Shown: one piece after another, positions 1 to 8,246 of the stretch
How the letters are laid out: the number at the start of each line of letters is the position of its first letter
Position numbering within the stretch: the stretch's first letter is position 1
Origin: Pseudomonadota bacterium
GTDB taxonomy: Bacteria; Pseudomonadota; Alphaproteobacteria; Micavibrionales; UBA2020
DNA length: 22,045 nucleotides
Assembly: GCA_023444705.1 (NCBI GenBank)
Contig: JAEXMB010000017.1
Location: forward strand, 1 to 22,045
Direction of reading: 5' to 3'
Position numbers and translations under genes: made by a program
Notes under the pieces: generated by a model
The model's database searches: none
What the model was told of the DNA's origin: nothing
The model's input: only the letters and a program-made list of their open reading frames with translations

Positions 1-389
1 GCCTTGAGGTTGACGTCGTATTCCTTTTCGGCCTTTTTGCGGTCGATGTCGCTCTGGCGGTTTTGCGCCATCATGATGATGGGTGCCGCATAGGCGGCCT
101 GAAACGACAGCATGAGGTTGAGCAGGATGAACGGATAGGGATCCCACGCCTTGATCCAGCCGTAGATATTGAGCGTGATCCAGCACAGCAGGATGAGCGA
201 CTGGATGATGATAAACGACCACGATCCCATCACCGCTGCCACTCCGTCGGCGATGCGCTCGCCAAAGGTCAGGCCGTCGCGGCGCACATGACGGTGCGCG
301 GGCTTGCTGCGGCGCAGACGCTTGAGTGTTTCCTTGTCTTGCGATATTTGGGCGGACAATTCGGGGAGGGAGGTATGGGGTATGCTCAT
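1..389 (-). CDS. DUF1003 family membrane protein (3' end outside window)
   Basis: Reading the minus strand from the ATG at 389 gives about 129 residues with no stop before the window edge, so the C-terminus is missing. The core is typical of DUF1003: a GERIADGVAAVMGSWSFI stretch leading into a first membrane helix, then a WDPYPFILLN motif leading into a second helix that ends in AAYAAPIIMMAQNRQ, followed by a charged tail beginning DIDRKKAEKEYDVNLKA. The N-terminal ~45 residues are hydrophilic and rich in Arg, Lys and His. Members of the family are small inner-membrane proteins of unknown function. The start codon is the only in-frame ATG near the 5' end. The gene is divergent from the yjdM-like gene, leaving 88 bases between the two starts. 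Family assignment is firm; no biochemical role can be given. Confidence 0.9.
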   Translation of the reverse strand, partial: MSIPHTSLPELSAQISQDKETLKRLRRSKPAHRHVRRDGLTFGERIADGVAAVMGSWSFIIIQSLILLCWITLNIYGWIKAWDPYPFILLNLMLSFQAAYAAPIIMMAQNRQSDIDRKKAEKEYDVNLK

Positions 390-477
390 GGTGGGGCCGC
401 ATGCAGGGTTAAAATTGCCATATGCCGCGGAGTATAGTATGTCTTGGCCCGGACTGGAACGAGAGAAAGTGCCCCCT

Positions 478-834
478 ATGACCGCCCTGCCACCCTGCCC
501 AAAATGCCAATCTGCCTATGTTTACGAGGACCGCGGGCTGTGCAACTGCCCCGAATGCGGCCATGAATGGTCGCCCGCACAAGACGCCGCCAGCGTGGAA
601 AGCGAAAGCGCTGCCAAAACCATCCGTGACGCTAACGGGGTGGAGCTGAAGGACGGGGACACCGTGACGGTTATCAAGGACCTCAAGGTCAAGGGATCGT
701 CCACCGTGGTCAAGGTGGGAACAAAAGTGCGCGGCATTCGTCTGGTGGACGGTGACCATGACATCGACTGCAAGGTGCCCGGCATCGGCCCGATGGGGCT
801 GAAATCGAAATACGTCAAAAAAGTATCGGAATAG
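478..834 (+). CDS. yjdM: YjdM/PhnA-type zinc-ribbon protein
   Basis: A 118-residue protein. The N-terminus is a zinc ribbon: a CPKC pair at residues 7-10 and a CPECGHEW knuckle at 24-31, with an extra Cys at 22. The PhnA domain follows (about 46-118), with the family signature ANGVELKDGDTVTVIKDLKVKG and a conserved end, GPMGLKSKYVKKV. E. coli YjdM (formerly PhnA) is about the same length. The old name 'alkylphosphonate uptake protein' came from its position near phn genes; no phosphonate genes lie here, so no phosphonate role is implied. The reading frame is open further upstream, but the ATG at 478 is preferred because a GAGAGAAAG element sits just upstream and the protein then begins at the zinc ribbon. 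It is followed 11 bases later by the EI24 gene, probably in one transcript. Confidence 0.9.
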   Translation: MTALPPCPKCQSAYVYEDRGLCNCPECGHEWSPAQDAASVESESAAKTIRDANGVELKDGDTVTVIKDLKVKGSSTVVKVGTKVRGIRLVDGDHDIDCKVPGIGPMGLKSKYVKKVSE

Positions 835-845
835 GGGATACATCC

Positions 846-1511
846 ATGTTGTTTGTCGCCACGCTCAAGGCTTTTCGCAATTTGCTGTTGCCGGGAATCG
901 TCAAGATCTTCCTGTGGTGCTTGCTGGCCTATGTGGCGGCATTCGGCGGTTTTGTGTGGCTGATGACATGGCTGGTGGAGCGTTTCACCACCTTGCCGCA
1001 ACTGCATGGCTTCGTGGCCGATGCGCTGGCGGCGGTAGGCGGCATGGTGCTGGCGTGGTTTATGTTCCCGCTACTGTACCCCGTACTGGTCAGCTTTTTT
1101 GACGAGCAGGTGGCCGACATCATCGACGGCGCGGATTACGCCGACAGACCCAAGGCTGAGGCGCCGTTCTGGCCCACACTTGGCAACGATGTCGTCTTTA
1201 CGCTCAAGGCGCTGGCGCTCAACATCATTTGCCTGCCGTTGTTGCTGATCCCGGGGCTGGGGCTGGTGGTCTATTACGGCCTTAACGGTTATTTGCTTGG
1301 CATGCAGTTCTTCCGCATGGCGGCGGGCCGCCGTGTGTCGCGTGCGCAGGCCGAGGTGCTGGAGAAAAAGAACTTCACGTCCATCATGCTGACCGGCGTG
1401 ACGATCAGCTTTTTCGCCACCATTCCCTTTGTCAATCTGGCCGCGCCCATTCTGGGTGTTGCCATCATGACGCACCTGTTCTACATGGCGCAGGCGCGCG
1501 CAGCGGGCTGA
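846..1511 (+). CDS. EI24 domain (CysZ-like) inner-membrane protein
   Basis: A 221-residue hydrophobic protein with about four membrane-spanning stretches (roughly residues 17-44, 58-86, 122-155 and 180-214). The order and loop motifs match the EI24/DUF540 family: an LLLPG element after a short N-terminal helix, a FFDEQVADII segment after the second membrane region, and LNGYLLGMQFFRMAAGRR after the third. E. coli CysZ, a sulfate transporter, belongs to the same superfamily, but many alphaproteobacterial members are uncharacterised, so sulfate transport is not claimed. An AGGGGA ribosome-binding site, which includes the last base or two of the upstream stop codon, precedes the ATG by about 7 bases. 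This makes co-transcription with the yjdM-like gene likely. The gene ends 7 bases before the convergent minus-strand gene. Confidence 0.85.
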   Translation: MLFVATLKAFRNLLLPGIVKIFLWCLLAYVAAFGGFVWLMTWLVERFTTLPQLHGFVADALAAVGGMVLAWFMFPLLYPVLVSFFDEQVADIIDGADYADRPKAEAPFWPTLGNDVVFTLKALALNIICLPLLLIPGLGLVVYYGLNGYLLGMQFFRMAAGRRVSRAQAEVLEKKNFTSIMLTGVTISFFATIPFVNLAAPILGVAIMTHLFYMAQARAAG

Positions 1512-1518
1512 GGCGGAT

Positions 1519-2175
1519 TTACCACCAGTGTTTTTGTTTTGGCATCGGGCCGCGTGCAAGGTATGCGGCATGCAACTTTTTATAGCGCGCGGGCGATGAT
1601 TTCAGCGGCCTGTGCTTGAGCTTGATAAGATATTGCTCCGCCTGCCACAGGTTGCGCGGACTGTCGCGCCAGTGAGGTGCGCAGTCATCCAGATGCGCCA
1701 CCTGATAGGCCTTGATCTTGCCGGTTTTGTCGACATAGGGGTCGTAATAGCTCCACGCCAGATCGCGCAGGGAGCGATAGCGCGGCGGGCGGCCATTCAG
1801 GCCTTCGTCGCGCGAGCGCGCCACGGCGCCCCAGCGGCCCTTTTGCTTGAAGACATAGATAACGTGATCAAGCCCGTCCTTGCTCTCAAGGCTCATGACC
1901 AGCGGCGGGTAGCCGTGATGTTCAAGGATGGCGGCGGCGGCCATTGCGGCCTCAAAGCAATGCAGACGGCCGCGCCTGAGCGCCGTTTGCGCGGATGCCA
2001 GTGTCTCGCCCTCTTTTTCGCGGTTATAGGGCAGGGTGCGCAGGTATGTCTGGACCTGTCTGGGTGTCTTGAGCTTTTTGGCCAGCTTTTGCGCAAGGGT
2101 CACGATGTTGTACCGGAAGCACGGGTTTAAACGGCGTCCAGCAAAACATGGGTGCGGCTGTAACGTCAAGTACAT
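1519..2175 (-). CDS. Hypothetical protein with transglutaminase-like Cys/His pattern
   Basis: A 218-residue protein if the ATG at 2175 is used. The core (residues ~60-165) resembles the transglutaminase/papain-like fold: a helix beginning with a Cys (GRLHCFEAAMAAAAIL, Cys73), a strand with Asp and His (DGLDHVIYVF, His104), then GRWGAVARSRDEGL and a motif YYDPYVDKTGKI. Cys73 and His104 could be a catalytic pair, with Asp103 or Asp123 as the third residue; this is inference from spacing only. The C-terminal ~45 residues are basic (ends PKQKHWW). No signal peptide is visible. The start is uncertain: the frame stays open upstream to a GTG at 2268, a GTG at 2103 would also preserve the conserved core, and no candidate has a clear Shine-Dalgarno. 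It is convergent with the EI24 gene and divergent from the macroglobulin gene. Confidence 0.7.
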   Translation of the reverse strand: MYLTLQPHPCFAGRRLNPCFRYNIVTLAQKLAKKLKTPRQVQTYLRTLPYNREKEGETLASAQTALRRGRLHCFEAAMAAAAILEHHGYPPLVMSLESKDGLDHVIYVFKQKGRWGAVARSRDEGLNGRPPRYRSLRDLAWSYYDPYVDKTGKIKAYQVAHLDDCAPHWRDSPRNLWQAEQYLIKLKHRPLKSSPARYKKLHAAYLARGPMPKQKHWW

Positions 2176-2223
2176 GGGTTTCTGAAAAACCAGGAGGCAT
2201 AAACGTCTGTTCACGCTCTTTTT

Positions 2224-2260
2224 TTGCAAGGGTTTAGGCCATGCTTCGTATATATTAACC
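2224..2260. promoter_or_regulatory. Possible divergent promoter region
   Basis: An AT-rich core (TATATATTAA, 2249-2258) lies between the divergent hypothetical gene and the macroglobulin gene. On the plus strand a TTGCAA hexamer at 2224-2229 is a possible -35, but its spacing to the nearest TATATA (2249-2254) is 19 bases, longer than ideal. The core is nearly symmetrical and could serve both directions. This is the only AT-rich spot in the gap, but the match to consensus is weak. Confidence 0.3.
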
Positions 2261-2303
2261 ACTGCCACATATCATCAGTGCTTTCTCTTGCCGGAGCGAT
2301 CTC

Positions 2304-5300
2304 ATGCGCCTTGCCGTTCTTTGCCTGTTGTTCACCGCCGCCTTGCTGGGTGCGCCGCAGTTTTCTTTTGCCGACAGCGCGCAAAAAGAGCTGCGCATCC
2401 TGCGCGTGACCCCTGCGGGCGACAACGTGCCGGCCAAGCGCCAGATCGTGATCGAATTCAACCGTCCCGTCGTGCCGCTTGGCCGCATGGAACGCACGCA
2501 AGAAGAAACCGGCGTGACCATCACTCCCGCCGTCAATTGCCAATGGCGCTGGCTCAACACAAGCGCGCTGGCCTGCCAGCTGGGCGAGGAAGACAGCCTT
2601 GTGCCGGCCACAACCTATGAGCTGACCATAGAACCGCGCATCGCCGCGCAAGACGGCGCGCAGATCGCGCAAGCCTATGCGCACAGCTTCACCACGCGCG
2701 GGCCGGAGGTCGAACGCGCCAATTTCCGCACCTGGCGCGCGGCGGGCTATCCGGTGATGCAGGTGGTGTTCAATCAGCCGGTGACGAAAACATCGGTGGC
2801 TGACCACCTCTATCTGGCCACCGACAATGGCAAGACGCGCCATGATGTCACTGTCAGCGTGGATGAGCAGACGCAGGAGCTGCCGTCCAGGCTGTCTATC
2901 CCCGGCGAAAAGCTTTTTGTGCGCTTCATGCAAAAAATCACCCGCAAAAGCGACGATCAGGTGACCTACGTCAACGGCGAGGAAGCGCGCCGCATCTGGA
3001 TGGTCGAACCCGTGCAGGAGCTGGCGCGCGACAGCGATGCCGAATTGCGCGTGGAGGCGGGGCTGGTTTCGGCGGCAGGACCGCAAGAGGGCAGGGAAAA
3101 CCGCACGGTCGTCAGTTTCCGTACCTTTCCCGATTTCCGCTTTATCGGCGTGACGTGCGTCAACAACAACGACGATCCTGTGCTGGTCAAGGCGGGTGAA
3201 CGCCAGAAGGATAGCGAGTTGTGTAACCCCCTGCGCGGCGTGGCGCTGTCGTTCAGCGCGCCGGTGTTGCGCTCGCAGGTGAAAGATCATGCGGTCTTCA
3301 CGCCCGACCTTGCGGGCGGACGCAAGGATTATAACCCGTGGGGGGAGGAAAACCGCGATTACTCCCTGTTGTCGAGCCCGCATGTGCAGGGCCGCACCTA
3401 TGACATGTACCTGCCGGGCGGGCTCAAGGCGGCGCAACGCTACCGCATCGAACTGCCGGGTGAAAAGAAATCCGGCTGGCTTGGCTGGCTGTGGCCGTGG
3501 GGCAAGAAGGCAGCGTTTAGCGATGAATTCGGCCGCAGTCTGGATGCGGCCGTGGATACGACGTTTGCAACTGATCACCGCAAGCCTAATTACGAATTGC
3601 CGCACAGCGATGCGGTGCTGGAGGCGGGGATCGACAGCGAAGTCCCGCTCTACGTCAACAATCTTGAGCGTGTCGACGTAAAATACCGCCGCGTCACCAC
3701 CGCAGGTACCGCACAGGAACAAGACTACGCGCAAGAACCCGCGCAGGTGCAGGACGTGCAGTTCGCGGTACCTCTTGGCGTGCGCGAGATGCTGGCGGGC
3801 CGCACGGGGGCGCTGTTCGGCTATCTGCAAACGACCCCGCAGGCCAAAAAATGGGATAACGACAACCGCTTTTTCGCGCAGGTAACGCCGTGGCAGGTGC
3901 ATGCCAAGCTCGGGCATTTCCGCTCCTTGCTGTGGGTGACGTCTTTTGCCGACGGCACACCAATAGCCAATGCCAAGGTCACGGTCTATGCCGACAGCTT
4001 CACGCAGATGGACGCACCGCAGAAAATTCTGGCCAGCGCGGTGACGGATGACAGCGGCATTGCGACCTTCGCAGGTATGGACACGCTCGACCCCGAGCAG
4101 AAATTCAACGTCTGGCGCGACGAGGACGAGCGTATCTTCATGCGTGTTGAAAAGGGCGATGACATGGCGCTGTTGCCTGTCTCTTACGCCTACGAGATTT
4201 ACCCGAGCTATGTGTCCGAAGACCGCATCTATCCCGACACCGAAAAACTGCACGGCCACATGAAGGCCTGGGGCATGACAGCGCAGGGGATCTACCGCGC
4301 GGGTGATACGATGCAGTACAAGGTTTACCTGCGCAATCAGGATAACGAAACCTTCGTCGCGCCGCCCGATGCCGCCTATACCCTGACCATCACCGATCCG
4401 CTCGGCAAGGATGTGGAAAAAATCGAGGGCGTGAAATTCTCGCGCTTTGGCAGCTATGCCGGCGAATATGCCATCCCCAAGACGGCGACGACGGGCTGGT
4501 ACAAATTCACGCTCGATGCCGACTTCACGCCCGGTCGCAAAGGCGACGACAAACTGACGATGACCTTTGCGCCGATGTCGGTCTTGGTCAGCGACTTTAC
4601 GCCCGCACCCTTCCGCGTTGCGGCGGAGCTGAACGGCACGGCGTTTCACCCCGCTGACAAGCTGGTCATTGATACCACAGCGCGCCTGCATTCGGGTGGG
4701 CCTTACGCCGATGCCAGCGTGCGCATGACGGCAACGCTGAAAAGCCGCGCCTTCGCGCCCGCCACGCCTGCCGCCAAAGGCTTCAGGTTTGACAGCTTCA
4801 TGGATGAAAACGATACCGAACAGCTCTGGCAGAAATCGGCCATGCTCGACGGCAAGGGCGATCTTGAACAAACGTGGGAAGTGCCGGCGCGCGCCATCGT
4901 CTATGGCGTGCTTGAGGTCGAAAGCGCCGTGCGCGACGACCGCGGCAAGTCGATCGCGGCCCTTGCCAGCGCGAAATACATGGGCGTTGACCGTTTTGTT
5001 GGCCTGAAAACCGACAAATGGGTCTTTGACGCGAATGCGCCGGCTGATATTGCTACGCTGGTGGTGGATGGCGATGGCAAACCTGTTTCGGGCGTTGCGG
5101 TCACCGGCATCATCGAGCGCGAGACCGTCACCACCGCCAAGGTCAAGGGCGCGGGCAATGCCTATCTGAGCGATATTACCGTCACCTGGGACAAGGTGGA
5201 TGAATGCAAGCTTGTTTCGGGCGACACTGCGCAGCTATGCAGCTTTACGCCCAAGCTTGCGGGCACCTATCGCGTGAGCGCGACGATCACCGATACGAAG

Positions 5301-8246
5301 GGGCGCGAACACGCGACGCAAACAACGCTGTACGTCAGCGGTGACGATTACGTCGCCTGGAACACGCAAAGCGATCTGGCCCTGCCGCTGGTGCCCGAGC
5401 AAAGTGAATACAAGGTCGGCGACACCGCGCGCTATCTGGTCAAGAATCCGTGGCCGGGCGCGACGGCGCTTGTCACCATCGAGCGCTATGGCGTGATCGA
5501 CTCTTTCACGCAAAAGCTTGAGGGCAGCACGCCGGTGATTTCTTTTCCCGTCAAGCCGGACTATCTGCCGGGCTTCTACCTTTCCGTCGTGGTGACATCG
5601 CCGCGCGTTGAGGCCGCGCCGCCTGAAATCGGGCAGATCGACATGGGCAAGCCCTCTATGCGCATGGCCTATGTGCGCGTGCCTGTGCGCGATCCCTACA
5701 AGGAAATGACGGTTGCTATAAAAGCGGAGCAGGACGTTTACCGACCGCGCGACACCGTCAATGTGACGCTGAAGGCCGCGCCGCGCCACGCGCCTGCTAC
5801 GCAGCAACCAGTCGAGTTGGCCGTCGCGGTGCTGGATGAATCCGTCTTCGATCTGGTTGCGGGCGGCAAGACAGCCTTTGACCCGTATCAAGGCTTTTAT
5901 GGCCTCGACGATCTTGACCTGCGCAACTACAACCTGATGACGCGCCTTGTGGGCCGCCAGAAGTTCGAGAAAAAGGGCGCCAACCCGGGCGGCGATGGTG
6001 GCTCGGACATTGGTATGCGAAATATCTTCAAGTATGTCAGTTACTGGAATCCGTCCGTGCCCGTGGATAAAGACGGCAACGCGCAGATCAGCTTTGAAGC
6101 GCCCGATAACCTGACAGGCTGGCGCGTACTGGCACTGGCGGTGACGCCGGGCGACCGCATGGGCCTTGGCGAGGGGACCTTCAAGGTCAACCGCCCGATT
6201 GAAATCCGCCCCGTCATGCCCAATCAGGTGCGCGAGGGCGATACTTTCAAGGCCGGTTTCAGTGTTATGAACCGTACCGATGCGCAACGCACGCTCAAGG
6301 TCACCATCAAGGCTGCGGGCGACATCAAGGAAGGCCAGCCGCGCGAACACAGTGCCGACCTCACGCTTGAACCCTACAAGCGCGGCACGGTCTATATGGA
6401 CATCGCAACCGCGATGTTGCCAGAGCAGCGCGACGAGCCGCAGGGACGCATCACCTTTGCCGCCACCGCGCAGGATGGCGAGGAAAACGACGGTATGGAA
6501 TGGATCCTGCCGGTGCTGAAAAGCCGCACCTTTGACGTGGCCGCCAATTACGCGACCACGACGGAAAACAGCGTGACGGAAAGCATCGCCTTCCCGCAAG
6601 GCATTCACGAGGATGCGGGCGAGGTCAGCCTTGTGCTGTCGCCCAGCGTGCTGGGCAGCCTTGAAGGCGCATTCCGTTATATCCGCGACTATCCCTATCC
6701 GTGCTGGGAGCAGGTGTTGACGCGCGGCGTTATGGCCTCGCACTATCAAAACCTGCAGCAATATATGAAGGACGGCTTTACCTGGGCGGACAGTGCGCAA
6801 TTGCCGCAGGCGACGCTTGACCGTGCGGCCAGCTATCAGGCGCCTAACGGCGGCATGACCTATTTCATCGCGCGCGATGAATATGCCGACCCGTACCTGA
6901 GCGCTTATACCGCGATCGCCTTTAACTGGCTGAAAGATGCTGGCTACAAGGTTCCGGTTGAAGTCGAAAGCAAACTGCATGCCTATCTGCAAAACTTTCT
7001 GCGTCAGGATGTCGCGCCAAGCTTTTACAGCGACGGCATGACATCGTCGGTGCGCGCCGTCGCGCTGGCGGCGCTGGTCAAGGCGGGCAAGGCCGATGCG
7101 GATGACGTTGTGCGCTACCGTCCGCATCTTGCGCGCATGGGGCTGTTTGGCAAGGCGCACTTCCTGCAGGCGGCGCAATTGTTTGACAAAACGCAAGCTG
7201 CCGCGCGCGAGGCCGCGGATATGATCTTTGCCAGCGGCAACGAAACCGGCGGCAAATTCATGTTCAATCAGGAATATGACGACGGTTATACCCGCATTCT
7301 TGCTACCCCGTTGCGTGATAACTGCGCGGTGCTGGACGCATTCGTCAGCTATGCCGATACCAAGGATGGCCGCGATCTGGTCGGCGACAAGCCGTTCAAG
7401 CTGGTGCGCACCATCACCCAGACACATGAAAACCGCGATCATTGGGAAAATACGCAAGAAAACATGTTCTGCATGGCTGCCCTTGTCGACTACGCCAAAC
7501 GCTATGAATCCGTGAAACCGGACATGAAGGTCACCGCCGCAATGGACGGTACGCCTTTTGGCACTGCGGCGTTTACATCGCTACGCGACCCTGCCGTGAC
7601 ACTCGAAAAGCCTATCGCGCAGGGCGATGCAGGCCGCAAGGCCAGTGTGGCCATCACGCGCGAGGGCGACGGCAGGCTCTATTACGCCACGCGTCTGCGC
7701 TATGCGTCCAAAGCGGGATTTGACAGTGCCGTGAATGCAGGCATGACGGTCAAGCGTGAATACAGCGTCAAGCGCGACGGTAAATGGGTGTTGCTTGAAC
7801 CCCCGTTTACGCTTGCGCGGGGCGAGGTTGTGCGCGTTGATCTCTACCTTTCCATACCTGCCGCACGCAATTTCGTAGTGGTCGACGATCCGTTGCCGGG
7901 CGGGCTTGAAACGGTCAATACCGATCTGGCCACAGCATCGACGGTTGACGATGGTGAGGCGGCATTTGATGCCGCAGGCGGATCGTGGTGGTTCAACTAC
8001 AGCGACTGGCGTGAATACGCGCATAGCCGCTGGAGCTTTTATCACCGCGAGTTGCGCCACGACGCGGCACGGTTTTATGCCGACTGGCTGCCGGCAGGCA
8101 ACTATCACCTGTCCTATGCGGCGCAGGCCGTGGCGGAAGGCGATTTCGCGATGCTGCCCGTGGGCGCTTCTGAAATGTACGATCCCGATGTCTACGGGCG
8201 CGGGGTTGCAGGCGAGTTGAAGGTCAATGCTGTCGATACGCCGTAA
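2304..8246 (+). CDS. Large periplasmic alpha-2-macroglobulin (YfhM type)
   Basis: A 1980-residue protein that should trap periplasm-invading proteases by covalent thioester capture. Signal peptide: residues 1-23, ending FSFA. There is no lipobox Cys, unlike E. coli YfhM (about 1650 residues, a lipoprotein), so it is probably soluble in the periplasm. Visible regions: an MG2-like domain (about 640-750, with GIYRAGDTMQYKVYLRNQ); a bait-region domain (about 1018-1100); the A2M domain (about 1239-1330, with NLTGWRVLALAVTPGDRMG); the thioester domain with an intact PCWEQ (Cys1467, Gln1470); and a C-terminal MG10-like domain (about 1790-1966) ending in the family-typical DPDVYGRG. The start ATG has GGAG 7 bases upstream. 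Its last 20 bases overlap the pbpC start, so translation is probably coupled. The pairing with PBP1C is the classic one. Extra length lies mainly in the N-terminal MG domains. Confidence 0.95.
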   Translation: MRLAVLCLLFTAALLGAPQFSFADSAQKELRILRVTPAGDNVPAKRQIVIEFNRPVVPLGRMERTQEETGVTITPAVNCQWRWLNTSALACQLGEEDSLVPATTYELTIEPRIAAQDGAQIAQAYAHSFTTRGPEVERANFRTWRAAGYPVMQVVFNQPVTKTSVADHLYLATDNGKTRHDVTVSVDEQTQELPSRLSIPGEKLFVRFMQKITRKSDDQVTYVNGEEARRIWMVEPVQELARDSDAELRVEAGLVSAAGPQEGRENRTVVSFRTFPDFRFIGVTCVNNNDDPVLVKAGERQKDSELCNPLRGVALSFSAPVLRSQVKDHAVFTPDLAGGRKDYNPWGEENRDYSLLSSPHVQGRTYDMYLPGGLKAAQRYRIELPGEKKSGWLGWLWPWGKKAAFSDEFGRSLDAAVDTTFATDHRKPNYELPHSDAVLEAGIDSEVPLYVNNLERVDVKYRRVTTAGTAQEQDYAQEPAQVQDVQFAVPLGVREMLAGRTGALFGYLQTTPQAKKWDNDNRFFAQVTPWQVHAKLGHFRSLLWVTSFADGTPIANAKVTVYADSFTQMDAPQKILASAVTDDSGIATFAGMDTLDPEQKFNVWRDEDERIFMRVEKGDDMALLPVSYAYEIYPSYVSEDRIYPDTEKLHGHMKAWGMTAQGIYRAGDTMQYKVYLRNQDNETFVAPPDAAYTLTITDPLGKDVEKIEGVKFSRFGSYAGEYAIPKTATTGWYKFTLDADFTPGRKGDDKLTMTFAPMSVLVSDFTPAPFRVAAELNGTAFHPADKLVIDTTARLHSGGPYADASVRMTATLKSRAFAPATPAAKGFRFDSFMDENDTEQLWQKSAMLDGKGDLEQTWEVPARAIVYGVLEVESAVRDDRGKSIAALASAKYMGVDRFVGLKTDKWVFDANAPADIATLVVDGDGKPVSGVAVTGIIERETVTTAKVKGAGNAYLSDITVTWDKVDECKLVSGDTAQLCSFTPKLAGTYRVSATITDTKGREHATQTTLYVSGDDYVAWNTQSDLALPLVPEQSEYKVGDTARYLVKNPWPGATALVTIERYGVIDSFTQKLEGSTPVISFPVKPDYLPGFYLSVVVTSPRVEAAPPEIGQIDMGKPSMRMAYVRVPVRDPYKEMTVAIKAEQDVYRPRDTVNVTLKAAPRHAPATQQPVELAVAVLDESVFDLVAGGKTAFDPYQGFYGLDDLDLRNYNLMTRLVGRQKFEKKGANPGGDGGSDIGMRNIFKYVSYWNPSVPVDKDGNAQISFEAPDNLTGWRVLALAVTPGDRMGLGEGTFKVNRPIEIRPVMPNQVREGDTFKAGFSVMNRTDAQRTLKVTIKAAGDIKEGQPREHSADLTLEPYKRGTVYMDIATAMLPEQRDEPQGRITFAATAQDGEENDGMEWILPVLKSRTFDVAANYATTTENSVTESIAFPQGIHEDAGEVSLVLSPSVLGSLEGAFRYIRDYPYPCWEQVLTRGVMASHYQNLQQYMKDGFTWADSAQLPQATLDRAASYQAPNGGMTYFIARDEYADPYLSAYTAIAFNWLKDAGYKVPVEVESKLHAYLQNFLRQDVAPSFYSDGMTSSVRAVALAALVKAGKADADDVVRYRPHLARMGLFGKAHFLQAAQLFDKTQAAAREAADMIFASGNETGGKFMFNQEYDDGYTRILATPLRDNCAVLDAFVSYADTKDGRDLVGDKPFKLVRTITQTHENRDHWENTQENMFCMAALVDYAKRYESVKPDMKVTAAMDGTPFGTAAFTSLRDPAVTLEKPIAQGDAGRKASVAITREGDGRLYYATRLRYASKAGFDSAVNAGMTVKREYSVKRDGKWVLLEPPFTLARGEVVRVDLYLSIPAARNFVVVDDPLPGGLETVNTDLATASTVDDGEAAFDAAGGSWWFNYSDWREYAHSRWSFYHRELRHDAARFYADWLPAGNYHLSYAAQAVAEGDFAMLPVGASEMYDPDVYGRGVAGELKVNAVDTP

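Noticed and set aside
2211..4871. Very long minus-strand open frame (886 codons) opposite the macroglobulin gene
   Set aside because: It is antisense to a clearly recognised gene. The translation is rich in Arg, His and Ala without domain motifs, as expected from GC-rich codon bias on the opposite strand.
5235..7457. Long minus-strand open frame (740 codons)
   Set aside because: It is also antisense to the macroglobulin and has the same Arg/His-rich composition and no recognisable motif.
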